Origin: Takakia lepidozioides
Taxonomy: Eukaryota > Streptophyta > Takakiopsida > Takakiales > Takakiaceae
Length of the DNA: 64,000 nt
Reading direction: 5' to 3'
NCBI GenBank assembly: GCA_030704615.1
Contig: CM060732.1
Span: forward strand, 67,501,053-67,565,052
Shown: piece after piece, positions 43,685-58,075 of the stretch
How the letters are laid out: every line of letters begins with the position of its first letter
Numbering within the stretch: position 1 is the first letter of the stretch
Position numbers and translations under genes: made by a program
Notes under the pieces: model-generated
Databases searched by the model: none
What the model was told of the DNA's origin: nothing
Seen by the model: the letters and a program-made list of their open reading frames with translations, nothing else

Positions 43685-46600
43685 TTAATGAGTGTCATGG
43701 ATGGAAGGCAGTTGAGCAGCTTCGATATCCTTCAGTGACTTAACCACCTGTAGCATTGTAGGTCGCCTGACAGGATCCTCTGCTGTACACATGTTAGCAA
43801 TGTGCAGCACTTTGAGCATCTTGATCTTCCATGGACCATTCGAAATCACAGGGTCAAGTGCCTCAGGGGACTCCCCCTTCTTTATCATCTGGCGCACCCA
43901 ACCGACCAGATTGCCTCCCTCAATGTCCTTGAAGTCCACCCCCGTTGGCTCCTTCCCAGTGAGTAGCTCTAACAATATCACACCGTAGCTGTAGACATCT
44001 CCGCGAGTGGTTGATCGCCAGCTCTGCCCATATTCAGGGGGAATGTATCCAAAGGTGCCAGCAATGTCGGTACTCACATGAGTCTCATAGGCGCTGATGA
44101 GGCGTGCCAGGCCAAAGTCAGCCACACGAGGCTCGAAGTCAGCATCCAACAGAATGTTGCTGGCTTTCATATCCCGGTGGATAATATGAGGGATGAAACC
44201 ATGGTGAAGGAAGGTTAGGCCCCTTGCCGACCCCATGATAATTTTGATACGTTTGCTCCAGTCCAAAACCTCGACAGCATCAGCGCGGTTACGAAGCCAC
44301 AGATCGAGACTGCCATTCACCATGTACTCATACACCAGCAGCTTCTCCTCCCCAAATGAACAGTAACCCAACAAGGGCACTAGATTCCGGTGCTTTACTT
44401 TCCCCAAGGTCTCCATCTCTGCAAGAAACTCTCGGTTGCCTTGTGTGCGAGCTGCACCCAGCTTTTTGATGGCAACGGTCCTTCCATCAGGGAGAACTGC
44501 TTTGTAAACTGTACCAAAACCACCATCCCCAATGATGTTGGTCTTACAAAAGTTGTTGGTGGCTTGCAATATGTCAGCTAGTGTGAGCCTCAGGAGCGGA
44601 CGCTCAAACATAGCCACATTGATACTCAAAGGCTCCTTCATTTTGTCCAGGGACAAACACACCCCAGCATCCAGCCCCATGTTCAGCTTAGCTTTCTCCA
44701 AATCCTTGGGTGTCGCCTCTTGCTTTAGCATCCGCCACCTCAGTACCACAAACAGCACACTGAGGAATGCAATAGTACTGCCAATTGTGATACCCAATAT
44801 TGCTCCAGTGCTCATCAGGTTGGGTGGTGCTCCACTATCGTCATAAGCGGCACAGTTTGAATTCAGAACCCTCCCACAGAGTTTTGGATTCGCAAGGAAT
44901 GATGCAGCAGTAAATGTCTGGCATATCCCTGTGGATGGTATGGGCCCCTCCATTGCATTGTTGGACAGATTCAGAAATGAAAGGTCCATTAGGTCGCACA
45001 AGACAACAGGGAACCTTCCGCTCAGACGGTTTTCTGAGAGATCCAGATAAATCAACTGTGCAAGGCCTGCCAGATTGTTGGGAACAGCACCTGAGAACTG
45101 GTTATTACTCAGATCCAAATAAGACAGCCCCGTAAGGTTGCCAATGGTGTTGGGAATGGCACCAAAGAATGCGTTGTGGCTCAAATTGAGCGTTTGTATT
45201 TGATGCCAGACAGTGCTTTCTGACAGAAGGGAGGTGATGCTCCCAATGAGCTGATTCTGTTGCAGGTTCAGTCCGACTACTGACACCAGGTTCTCCAAGG
45301 AGGAGGGGATCTCACCACTGAGTTGGTTGTTGCTCACATCCAAGTGAGACAAGCCTGTCAGATTTCCAAGTCCATCAGGAATAGGCCCTGACAACAAGTT
45401 GCCAGTCAAGTTGAGCTTCACCAGGCTGGCAATATTGCCCAATTCGGGGGGAATGGGCCCTGTGAAGCTGTTGTAGGCCAAGTTTAGCCCCTGCATCTTG
45501 CGGGACTCCCCAAGCTGAGGGGGAATGGACCCACTCAAACCATTGCAAGAGAGATCAAGCGTCGTTAAGTTTGTGAGCCTTGTGATCTCAGTGGGAACAG
45601 TACCGGTAAGCTGATTGCCTGCAAGCAGCAACTCGACAAGCACTGAACACTCACCCATTTCAGGTGGAATGCTGCCATTCAGATAATTCCACGAAAGGTC
45701 CAATGTTCCATGGTGCTGCACGAAACTTGACTCTGGTATTGCTATCACCTGGAAATCAGCACAAATTTCACTTGGGATCTGCCCTGTGAGGTTGTTGTGT
45801 GAAAGGACCAGGTACTCAAGATTGATAAGCTCCCCTATCTGAGGAGGAATTGGACCAGTGAGCAGATTGTTCCCCAAGTTGAGAGTTGTGAGGCGGACAC
45901 AGTTGCACAGCTCCACAGGGATCTCCCCACTCAAGTGGTTTCCCTCAATAGACAACACAGTCAGATTTGACAGCTTGCCAATTTCTGGGGGGATGGGCCC
46001 ATCAAAGTTGTTGTAGCCAATAACCAGAAATTCCAGAGTTGAGAGATTTCCTACCATCGGAGACAGGTGCCCGCTGAGACTGTTGGAAGACATTTGGATT
46101 TCCAGCAATGTCTTTGAGCTCCATAGCAAGTCTGGCACGCTCCCAGAGAAATTGTTATCACCGAGAGAAATAATCAGCAGCAGTGGAAGGTCAGCCAAAT
46201 ATGAAGGAATTGGACCTGATAACTGATTTGAGGTCAGGTCGATCTCTGACAGGCTACTACACCTGCGGAAGGTATCAGTTATGTTGCCAGTAAGATTATT
46301 CTGGTTGAATGCTACTGTATCCAAGTTGATTGCATTGCAGAGTTCTGGTGGGATTGGTCCTGCCACCCGATTATTGTCCAGGGCAAGATCTTTCAATTTG
46401 GGGCAGTTTCCAAGCTCAGGAGGAATGCTGCCACTGAACTCATTGGTAGAGAGAAGAAGGCTGGACAAGTTTTGCCAGTTCCCAAACCATGATGGTATTT
46501 GACCAGAGAGCAGATTTCCTTCCACCGAGAAAGAGATGATGTTCTGAAGAGGAGCCAGCTCAGCAGGAATAGGGCCACTCAGTGAATTGAAAGCAAGGTC

Positions 46601-48290
46601 AAGTACCTGCAATGACACAGTAAATTAATCAGATTTATTGCTATTACGTAGTAGATGCAAATCACCGATGGCCTACTGCTAATAAGACAAACAGACAAGT
46701 ACCCATCCTTCAATAGGTAAGGGTGGCAGCAGAGTAAAGTCATCCCAAACTATATCAAGTAATTTGAATCTCACTCCAAAGCACCACCCTTTGGCGTTGA
46801 TGGGATGGATCTGACTTAAATGCCTAGGGTCACATGCTTCACCAGTATACACTGGAAAAGTTACACAAAACTCCAAGATTTACAAAACACTCCACGGAGA
46901 CCAGTAGGATATGTGGCCACCGGCATTCACCGGTAGATTAACTTTCCCCACAGTGAAGCATAAACATCAATGAATTCGCAGAACTCATACCTCAGCCAGA
47001 TAACAGCCAGATAACACGACTCCTTTTCAAGGGAGTCTTACAAGAAAATAAAGCTTTCAGCTCAAAGGAAGAAAATATTGATTAGTTAAAGAGAATCAGA
47101 GAACAAAAATCATATCGGACCTGCAGGCTGGAGCAGTTGCCGAGAGAAGCAGGGATGGAGCCATTAAGTTGAGTGCTTGGGAGATTCAGAGTAACCAAGC
47201 TCTGCAAGTTCCCAATTGAGTCAGGAATAGTGCCTGAAAAGAAGTTGCCCCCAAGGTCAAGCTTTTGCAATTTGGTCAACAGGGATATCTCTGGAGGTAT
47301 GGGACCTGTCAGATGGCTCTCCCCAAGGTATATGCTCTGCAAGTTAACGAGGTTGCCAATCTCCTTTGGAAGACTCCCCGACAAAATATTGGTCCCAAGA
47401 TAAAGCTCAAGCAGAGATGTCATACCCCAGATTTGTGATGGTATAGTGCAAGAGAGACTGTTGTTGCTGAGGTCCAGGTACACCAGCTTGGAAAGCGAGG
47501 CCAGCAGGGGAGAGATGGAGCCTGAGAAGAAATTTCCGCTTACATCAAGGTGCTGAAGATCCGACATTGCCTCAACCCCAGGAATGTCACCAGAGAGGGA
47601 GTTGCTGCTGAGATCCAGGAAAATCATGTTCACCAGATCCTCCAGCTGTGGGGGGACAGCACCAGAGAAAGAATTGCAACTGAGGTCAAGCCGCTGCAAC
47701 TTGACAAGCTTTCCTACCTGTGGGGGAATGGACCCAGAGAAAGAGTTGCTACCTAAGACCAACGTCTGCAGGGTCACAAGATCTCCAAGCTGTGACGGAA
47801 GTGTACCACCGATTGCGTTGTAGCTCAAATCAAGGTATTGCAGACTGGAAAGGCTAAAGAGTGACAATGGTATGGAACCAGAGAAGAATTGATTTGAGTT
47901 GAGATCCAGATACTGTAAGTTGCTAAGGTTTCCAATCGCTGGGGGGATGCTGCCAGAAAGCATGTTCAGGCTCAGATCCAAATGTTGCAAATTGGTCATG
48001 GTGAAAAGATCTGAAGAAATGGTGCCAGAGAACCCCACACTGGCCAGAGAGAGCGCAGTCACTTGGTTGAGAGTATTGCATGTCACCCCTGTCCATTTGC
48101 ATGGCGTTGCAACGGTCCCCAGCCAATCAGGCATCGGATCCGGGCTTGTCCACGTCAAACCTTTCTTGAAGGCTAACAGAGCTGCCAGGTCCGAGCTGAT
48201 GCCTTGCACACACCAAGGCTTTTCACCCAGACAAAGCACCAGCAGCGCTAGCAGCACCAAGACGCCGGGGACATTCATGGTTGTCTTCAT
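43685..48290 (-). CDS. EMS1: EMS1/EXS-like leucine-rich-repeat receptor kinase
   Basis: Exon 1 is 48290-47121 and exon 2 is 46606-43685, with a 514-bp GT-AG intron in phase 0 (CSSLQ|VLDL). The protein has 1363 aa, longer than the ~1190 aa of Arabidopsis EMS1 because of more LRRs. Domains in order: signal peptide (1-30); N-cap (about 31-80, CKWTGVTCN); LRRs to about 940, including FVQHHGTLDLSWNYLNGSIP, which is characteristic of EMS1; a Cys pair in NPKLCGRVLNSNC; transmembrane helix (about 986-1008); kinase. The kinase has GDGGFGTVYKA near 1080, VAIKKL, HRDMKASNILLD near 1198 (an RD kinase), DFGLA near 1217 and GTFGYIPPEY. EMS1 perceives TPD1-type secreted peptides at the plasma membrane in anther cell-fate decisions of flowering plants; the role in this plant is unknown. 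No break is seen. Confidence 0.95.
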
Positions 48291-51200
48291 GGCAATAATG
48301 GCAAGAGCTTGTGCCTACACGCCTCTTCAAACTCTCAAATGAGAGAGGTGCGCTTCAGGGACCCACATCAAAATCGCTAGCTGCTTCTAGCTCCCTCAGT
48401 TTCCTAGACATCGTCGCTGATGCACAGGAGAGCCAAAAACACTTGGTTAGCAACTCACGAGATGGGGTCCGTTCTTCTCTCATAACCATTCCCACAAAAT
48501 GTCTGTATCATGTGTTTCATCATTTGAAGGAAAGCGTGGCAGGACATTCAAAGTAATGTCGCAGGGAGCAATCCCATGCACGGTCTGGGCCTTCCAATTT
48601 TCTATCGGATGACAGGATTCCCACATTTCCAGAAGTCGGAATGTTGCAAATGGAGAAATTAGTCCTAGTCTCCGCCTGCACCCAGCAGTGCTTTCACTGC
48701 TGTTGACAGGAGGAGAAATATGAGTCGTACAGGCTCGACGCCATCAAAGAAATGAGACCACCAGGTTTCTGTGCGGCAACCCGAGACTGCAGTCACCCTC
48801 ACCAAACGACTGCACACAGCACATGCATAAGTAGACCCGACCGAAGATGTAATATTGTACACTACGCTTGCGCCCAGTCCTATAACCCAGTGACCAATCT
48901 GCGCTTTAGTTTAGGCCATCAAGCCACTGCATGAGGATGCGCCAGCATCGATGTAGCGCTCTCCCGCTACAACGAAGCTTGGGAGATTATCCTTCTTAAA
49001 CCCTACAGTCCAATTGAGCCAAGCAATCTTCAGCTGTAATTCCTTTGAATGCTGGGCCACCCAAAGAAGTCGGGGGGAGGAGGCTCGTCTACATAGGAAG
49101 GAAGCATTATACCAGTTTCTACTCCCTCAAAGCAAGAAAGTAAAGCATACTGCAACCAGCCACTAATCCTCAAACTGACTCACCGTTGAATGAGGCGGAG
49201 AGGTTAAAGACAGAATACCTTTGAGTATACTTCTTGCACTGCAATGTCCCTCCAGTGGACTCTCCTGGCTGTGGAGTACGAACTTCCTCCCAGAACGCAA
49301 CTATCTTGACGACCGAGCAAGAAACTTGAAATCCCAAGTTAAAATTGTATATAACGATGCATGGCAGTAAGTCACAGCGTACTAAACAGAGACAAGGCAA
49401 GGCTGCAATGGAGACTGCTGAGCTTGCATCCTGTCGCGTCTTCACTTTCTCGCAACAATGTAATATACCTTTCGACAACTAGCTCCAATCCCCTCTTCTA
49501 AGCTATTATAATTTGAGGACGCCCCGGGGCACCTGAGACTCTTCCTCGATTAAAACACCAGCATTCATAAGATGCAGACCAGCCTTGGACTTCACCCAAC
49601 ACCGAGATGGCGTCTCCCTGGGAGGACAGCAAGTCTTTCGCAGGCTTTAGAAAAAAGCACGCTTGTAATGTTGCACGCTGCACACTCCCAGAAACTACAA
49701 CATGGTGCCTTCACATCTGTTGATCCGCAAAGTTCTTGACTAGCAACGTTGAAATATATCCTCCCAGAAAAAAACCCGGCAGGTTGCAGAGCAATACAGT
49801 GAAAGATGAGCTCGGAAAATTTACAGTACAGACCCTGAGAGGGTAGGATGGAACGGGGAGGCGGATGGACTACACACCCACCTGTAGACTAAGGAAACCC
49901 AAATTCACTCGAGAGTCCTAGGTAATGTAATGTACAGGGTTGCGAACTATCACCGAAGCGAGTACGTTACAATGAAGAGATCGAGAGCACGCCGTTCATT
50001 CTACACGAGAGGAAGACGGATGGAGAGAGAAATACGCGAGAGCGAGGAGATGCACAGGCTCCGCCTGGCAAGCCCACGCTTGCCCCCCCCTAGGCCCCAC
50101 CATTGCCGTCACTCCCTCGGGGCCCGTGACAATGTCAGAGGCCGCACAGCCTGACAGTCATCTGATGAGCCCCTTCTCTCCCTATAAAACTCTCGAAAGA
50201 GGACATGCAACTACTTACAGCCAACTATCGCAAGGAGTGACCGTCGGCAGACCTACGAGAATGCAGCACCAAGATAAATTCAGGAACTGCAGCAGCTGTT
50301 ACACCTTTTCAACCCCCCCACAAATTCTAACAAGAAATCAACCGGAATCTTCCAACGTTCCCAAATCACCCAGCAGGGTGAAACCGTATGACAACATGTA
50401 CACTGGCGGGTATGAGCATACGACTCGAAGCCAAGAGCCTGCTGCTGCCTTCAGCATCAGGATTTACCTACCAAAACTACTACCTCTCAAACTTTTTCAA
50501 TCCTGGTCGATCCCAGTGATCTTGCGAACAAACCTCCCCGAGACAGACACTCTCCCGTCTGCTCCAGACAAGTCATAACTGCAATCTAAAGACCTGCGTA
50601 TGTATAAGACAGTGCGGAGCAGAATTATAACAGCACCACAAATCCCCCGAGCACCATTACCCTCCTCAGTCTCACCAATTCACGGATCAGATAGACCCCC
50701 GGCCATAAAGAACGCGCACAACGAGGGAGACGGACGACGGCTATCACCGGTCGTCCGACCGGCGGCATCCGGTCAGGCTCCGACCCCCTAGCGGTGCCCT
50801 AGGAGCCGGGCAAGCCTAGTTGACCTACGGCCGATCCCCGTAGGTCCCACGAATTATCCATCGGACCGAAATTCCGTCGGCGCCGCGGATAAACCAATGC
50901 GAGAACGGAGGACGGATGGATGCGCATTCATCCGGAAGGATGCCGGCTACGTAGACTCTGTTGGAGGGGCGCTACGTACCTTCCAGACAGTGTAAGTACG
51001 TACGTACATATGCACACGTCGTATACGAGTGTCAGGAAAGGTCGCGCATTTTTTGCGCAGCTGGACAGCTCCATACTGTACGAATACGTATACGATCGTA
51101 TCTAAAGTACATACTGGTACGACATATCTGGAAAAAGTGTGCCGGTCACCGGTCGACCAGACGCACAGTTTGGCGAGGTACGGTGACCGGTACAAGCGGT

Positions 51201-53481
51201 GGGCGCTGTTCGAGAACGAATGTTGAAAGCGGGCCCCGGGTGGCAGTCAATGCTCCTCCCCGTCTCTGTCTCTCTCTGTCTGTCTCTCTCGTTCTCGCTC
51301 GTCTCTCTCTCTGTCTGTCGTGTTGTGGGGCACGCTTGCATTGCAGGCGTGATCAAGCTTTGGTGGCGCTTTTTGTGTGGCCATTTTGGAGCTTTTGCAA
51401 CTTTTGGAGGGTTGCAATGAGCTTGCCTTCAATGGCTAGTAGCTACTAGCAACATCCACCCGGACCTCAATGGCTTTCAATGTCGGAGGGAACATTGAGC
51501 ATTCAACAAATGCTGGGTGCCCGTGTGATTGTTTTATTATTTGGTATCCCTGTGACGAAGATGTAATAAGTACTAATAAGCCTGCTTCCTCAGATGATCA
51601 ATTGATGACAGTCAAACCAGGCCCCAGGGCCCATACATATATATGTTTGTCGAGTTTTTCTTTGTCGAGATGGGGGTAGAGAATGTTTGGCGAACAAAAA
51701 CATGCTCCCAACTTTAAGTAGGAGGCCCACAGAGTAGGCTCTACCTCAGTGCCAAGTGTTGGTTCGTATTCCTCGGAATTACAAAGGGACCAGAAACGGG
51801 AATCATGACGCAATAAAATGGCGCAGACAATGCCTGTGAAGTCGTCCCTTCCCAACTGAATTCTGTTATAATAAATGTAGCCTCGAATTCACGGGGGGCC
51901 TCGTGCTGATCTCAATTTGCTCTCGCAATCCTCCATTTTATTTGTCAATGGAACATCAACTCATCAGCAATGGAGCTACATACTACACAGACAGTAATAA
52001 GTTATATCACTGCAACCCAACCAGTCCGTAGACGTCGGTCGACACATGCAGCGAGACGGTCCAGGCCGGACGGGTGACAGCCGTCCGAGGGCTGGCGATG
52101 GAGACACCTTTGAAGCCGTCGAACTAAACCCCACCTACCTTGGCCCTGCTTTTCATTGCCGCTATGCTTCTGCAATGCAGCAAAACTTTTAGAGAAGCCC
52201 TCTTTCGTGCTCAGTTGAATAATCCCCAGAGTGTTTGGCGAGGGTTGTCTGGCTGACTTGAAAGATACGGGCGCAGAGGGATCTGGCAAGGAGAGCCATC
52301 CCATGTGCGAGTGGGACCCTCTGCCCTTTATGACCCCCTCGGAGGGTTGGTGGGCCTTGTGTTTTCAATGCATTTCTGTTTGTTTTCTGGAGTTGGGAGT
52401 TTCCCGAATTAGTTAGAAGTTGTTAACCGGTCCAGTGCTCAACTGGAAGCATAGATTAGGTCAACAGGTAAAGAGGGGGGGGGGGTGGTGGTCAGAGGCT
52501 ACAGCGACAGTGCATCGAGAACTGCGAGAGTGCAGTAATGAAATACTTTTGTCTGAGCGCAGATCTGGAGCGATCTTTCTCAAAGCTCGTATTTTGGGTT
52601 GCACGGTCTTCCTTGCGCTTGCGTCTATTTTGGGTCGTAACGGTTCCATCCCAGGACTTGGGTGGCGATGGATTGGCGGTGAGATGCTACGGATTACAAT
52701 GCGGGTTAATGCGGATTAGAGGTACCAGCGAGAAATTGACTGTTGTTGCAATCTCGGAACACGAGTGTGGGGCCTCGTGTAATCTTTGACTTGCTCTGTT
52801 CGTACCAAGCTTGTGTGCTTTTTGTACACGCTTTGTTTGCTTGCTTGCAGCCTTGCTCGTTTGTTGGTGGCTGCCCAGCCTGTGCCTTGTAGGTATCTTG
52901 TATTTGAACTTTCTGCTGCACTTGTATTCCCGCCTACTACACTAGCTTGCTGTCACTGCATTCATCACTCAACTCTTACTATGTAGTCTGTACTAGGCTT
53001 CAATCGTTATGTGGGTGTGATTGAAAACAGAAGAATCCCGAAAGAGGTCTATAGTCTATACACTACAGTAGTAGTAAGAGTTGTTGGGTGAGGAAAAGTG
53101 GGGCTTCATTTCTCCACTTAGTTAATAACTCTTGTACAGTCACCTCATTTGTGTCTAGTAGCTTTACAGAGTTTACCCTTTGTTATAATTTACTTTAGCA
53201 GAGCATCAAAATTATTTTTTACTTTGTACTCTAAACTAAACTTCCAACTAGTACATTGAGCTCTGGAAACACTAATTTGCTTGTCCCATGGCCCCCCCTG
53301 GATATCATCCATCCTTGTATATGAGTCACTTTACTGAATGACCCAATATGTAAGTATCATTAGGACAGTATTTGAATTGTGAACCATGATAACCAGCAAG
53401 TACCTGGGTACCCAGTCCCTTTTGCCCCCCTCCCTTTGCCCACTTTTGGATGGCTTGACATGACACAGCTTTGGATTGAAG
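48291..53481. other. Intergenic, no gene recognised
   Basis: Short ORFs only. The first ~100 bp upstream of 48290 is the probable 5' leader of the EMS1-like gene. A CT-rich tract (ctctgtctctctctgtctgt and similar) lies at 51262-51320, and a G run at about 52477-52490. 49930-51450 is GC-richer than its surroundings and could be promoter-like, but no coding evidence was found. Confidence 0.5.
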
Positions 53482-53612
53482 GAGAGCAGTGGGAGAGGGA
53501 GAAGGATGAGAGATAGGAATCAAGAGTAGAGAGGATGGATGTCTGGCAAGAGAGCAGTGGGAGAGGGAGAGGGAGAGAGACATGAGGAGAGAAAGGGTGG
53601 ATGTCTGGCAAG
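53482..53612. repeat. Purine-rich tandem duplication, ~68-bp unit
   Basis: Two copies of gagagcagtgggagaggga ... ggatggatgtctggcaag start at about 53482 and 53549. Short ORFs on both strands are repeat-driven. Confidence 0.75.
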
Positions 53613-56600
53613 GAAGGGACCCACCGGAGGCAGGGCATGGAGGTGGGCACAACGTGCACCTGTGAGTGTGTGCCCATTTAATGTGTGGACAAATATAGGG
53701 CAGAGTGGAGTCTGTTTGTGGGAGACCACACCAGAAATTCTTCATCAACCACACCACAGAAATTATTTAAGTTCGGTTCAACATTCAAGTCGCCCTCTTC
53801 TCTAATTCGACCACCAACACAGTGCATTCTTTCATTCATTTGTTTGACTGATATGGGTCAAGCTTGTCAGCCTGCAAATCCCTTATATGTAGCTGCTGGT
53901 CAGAGCTTCACATGGGCTGTCTTTGCAGTGTCAAGCTCATGTGTCAAGTCATGTTGGAGTGTGAGGGAAGATCTGGTACACACTTGTGAGAGTTACTAAG
54001 TAGATACAAAGCGAGGCTGATTATTAGCAACTCCAAAGTTGTGTTGACTAATTTATGTCAGGCTCACTAATTCCGTAATTAAGGGATGTTTACTGCCAAG
54101 TTACACATTCCCCATTGTGAGATTTACTGAGTCAGGTTAGTCTAAAAGATTACTGAGGTTTGTCAGCCTAACCCAGGCTCTCTCTTTACTGTTTTGGTTC
54201 AAGGGAAATTAATGAACCCTCCTTATCACAGTTAGTTATACTAATTGGATGCAATAATTAGTCAGCGAGTCCCACGGGTGGATGACATCCATACAAGTGG
54301 ATGAATACTATTTTCATTCATCCAAGTAAATAGGCAGAATCTGACGATAAAAATATTTCCACGTAAGTTGGATGAATGGTAGAAGGAAATGGGCCTTCTG
54401 GAATCTGGAAGGTGCAAGTGAATAATTGAATTTACAGGATGGTGTCAGAATTAATACACCCCATTGTCAACTTCTCTAAATATATATATTTTGTAATATA
54501 TTAACTGATTATTTGTCCCTCTTCTCCTTTTTTTCTTAAGAAAAACCTGATGGTCTGACTCACTGTCTGGCCTGATGATACTATAGATTTGTACAGTCCG
54601 ATGTTTTCCCCTCTTATTTTCTCCAGAATATTCGTCGGTGTTAAATACAAACGGACCACTCCTACCGCTACCTGCTAATAAAATGGCAGCAGTGAAATTT
54701 ACACTTGCTTCGGCAACGCGTCCGCATGTTTTTTTAGCAGTGAAGTTTTGCTTTGTTTCATGTGAAGAGTTATCGTCCCACATCCGGGTTTTCCTTACAA
54801 TTGGATTCACATCATGAAAGAATGGAAGGAAATGAAGACTTGGCGGTGAGAGTCGTATATCGTTTCTTGGTGCCATTCTTGTTTTGAATTCGAAAAGGTC
54901 GGATCGAGAAATTGTTGAGAGTGATGAAGATAGCACTCATCACCTCCGGCGCAAACACACCCACATGATTGCCCTGCAACATACCTCGTTATACAAACAT
55001 ACAAGCCAACGGTCAACACATTCAAATAGCAACAGAGCTACACATGTGGCCAGATTATCCCTTGTTTATTACATGGGCTTCCAACAGACCCACTACAGTA
55101 CATTGTTGGGCACCTATCCCATCCTTGGCAAATAGGAGTTCCAACTTCCGTCCATGCTATGAACATCCAAAACACAACCGGAAAAAACCCACGGAGTAAG
55201 TAAGCTAGACGGCCCCATATATATATATATATATATGACGCCAACCGGAGTTAGCATACATAAGAGCCTCTTCCCCTTGAGGATACCGCCCCCTTAGACA
55301 CACCAATATCAAGGTGCGGGATGTTCCAAAAACAATTTGTATGAAGAGAGGAATGGAGCCTAGACCTCACTTCAAATGCGTTTTCAAGTAATTCCAAATA
55401 AAGTCTTCCTCCCATTTTTTCCCAATAAAAAGAAAAGAAAAGGACGCCTCTGGTTTTGTAAAAGGGGAGTTAAGAGGGGAAAGGCAGAGATGTACAGAGT
55501 TGCAGAGACAGAATTTAATAATGTAGATGCCCTGTCTGTCATCTGCTGCAAATGCATCCAAGGTATGGGTCAAGGCATCTTGAGCCACAGTGAGTGTGCA
55601 CTGAAGCATCACTGTGGACAGGGTTGTACAGGAGGGTAGAGAATGATTTTGCCAGAAATTGAATCACTCAAGTGGGCTTCCAGACAGACATAGTAATAGA
55701 CTACATGAATGATGGCGGAGTAGATGAGAAGCACCATCCAACAGTTACTACTACTAGTGCTGCTGCTGCTGCTTTTTCTACTTGCCTACACTACGTCCAA
55801 GTAATTTGTCAAGGTATCTTGGGAAGCTTTTCAGTGTGGCAGAAGCTTGGATTTTGTCAGATGTATTTGGCTGCCTGCACCTGCTGCAGGGGTGATGGTG
55901 GGTTGTCTCTACAAGTGCGTTGATGGATCACAAGCATGCAGCGTCACAGCTCCTGACACCATCTTTCCGAGCTGAGTTGTCTTGATGTAAAAACAAAACA
56001 TGGTGGATTCTGTCAAAGGAAGCCAGGCGTCCATCTTCTCATCTTCTACACAACATGATAGCAATTGTGACAGCTGAACTTGTTCGAATTAGAAGGAGTG
56101 GCCTAATCATCACACAGTTTGGTGATAATTGGTAATTATGATCCTTATAAGTGTGAAGCATATAGAGCTCTAGAAGTGCACAACCTTTTGAGGAGGTTCG
56201 AGCTCTAGAAGCATCTTGCACTTGTTGGATGCCCACCAGAAAGTATGGGCGTTCAATAGGTAAGCCATCAAGGTACTCCTGATGTGGGCCGAGGTCTTGT
56301 CTTTCTTGTCAAGCGGCTGGAAGCCATCTTGAAGGTTTTGTTCAGGCCATCTCTTTGCGATCCCATTGAAGCAGTAACAATAACATTACCGCTAAATGAA
56401 AGCAAGCAATGGATTTCTTCATGGAATCATGTAATTGCTCATTGGTATTTGCACTGCAGACTAGCCTTTGTAAAGAAGTGGTGCATGTGATAGGGTAAAG
56501 TATCAACCATAATTAGCTAGTGTGCAAAAAAATCCGGCCTTCCTGGTATCGAAGTGAAACCAACCTACCCAGACCTCCGGGCTGTGGGGGCTTTCTTGGA

Positions 56601-58075
56601 GGGTCACACCAAGCTAATGCTGTCATTCTCATTCATTTCCCCAAAGTATAATTATGTATGTGAATGACCTTGAGCTATCATGGCTAAGGAAACTTGGCTT
56701 GCCAGGATGGCCCTTGTAAAAGGACATAAACTGATACATGACCCATCTCCCACAGGAAACTCTCATGATCACACCAGGGCGATCATGCCCAGTGACCTTA
56801 TCTTGAGCCCACAGCCTCTGGGTTACAAAATACATATCGCACGCAAGTTTACAAACATTACATCATGTGGGAATGGAATAACAGGGGGCTCTGGTTCCTA
56901 GTTATTGAGTGACGCCCATATGAAAAATCAGGTTTTTAAGTGGGAGTTCATGGTGTCCCTTCACCCCAAAGGGCTACTGTCTTCTTTTTGGAAGATAGAC
57001 ACCTCAACCCTGTACTGAAATCTTGTTCCTGCAAGTCTGATCACCAAGGAAATTCAATTCACAGATTCCTTCCAATCTACACACAAGCTGCATAATAAGT
57101 GTTTCATGTGCCATGGAATGTCCTCGACAGTCCCACTGTACAATAGCAATGTCTATCCACTCTTGAGTTTGTAACACAACGTCATGAAAACGGATGGTAG
57201 ACCTAAGAAACCCACATGAAAAATACGCACACATTCAAACAGCTCAACAGGCAAAATGATCTCTTGCTTGACAAATACACACAACTATTTTCTGTCAGGA
57301 TTGCCTTAAATTGAGCATTCATTGTCGGCCTCTGGTCAACTTTAAGATCCCCCTCTAATCTTTTGCGGTATGAACCACAGCAAGTCCATACTCTGCTTCA
57401 TGAAGGTGACTGCTGCCGGACAAAATCCTGTTGACATGGATCTCTCAACGAGCTAAATTGCAAGAGTCATAACCATACGCCATCTTTCATCAAACAGCAT
57501 TGAGAAAACACAAGCACTCGGTGAACTGGGCCACAAAAACAGTCAAAGACATGGGAGGGAATCGTTCTGAGGTCACGTTCTTCTGCATTTATATGCAGAT
57601 ATTCATGTTTCATATATCAACTGAATGAAATGGTTGCTTGAAAATGAAATCAGGGCCTTACATCATCAACCCAGCTTATAAATGAATCCACAAGAGGGAT
57701 ATAATTGCATCCCCAATTCAAATTTCAACAGGCCTCACACCCCAAGTTTAACCTCAAAGGGAACCCACAGTGGATAGGAAATATGGCCATAGCAGCAACC
57801 ATAATATAGCTAGGGCCAGCCTGAGCTTCTCCAACAGTTTACTTACATTGAACCTTAAATAAAGCTACAATTTTAGCAGATCCACGTACTGCCGTCATGC
57901 AATGCCACCCGGTTTAACAAAGCAAAAGCAAAAGCAAAAAGCCCCGAAGGACTTCAATTATCCCTTTGTGTCGGCTACAACATCAGGGATTGTGGCATGT
58001 TGGATGTGATATGGGTAAAAGTGAGAGGCTGTGGAAATGTGTACCTCAGTGCTACTGAAGATATAAGAGAAGTGA
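53613..58075. other. Intergenic, no gene recognised
   Basis: Contains an (AT)n microsatellite at about 55216-55237 and a short (gct)n run near 55759. ORFs are short and lack domains. The segment next to 58075 is likely the 3' untranslated region of the nuclease gene. Confidence 0.5.
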
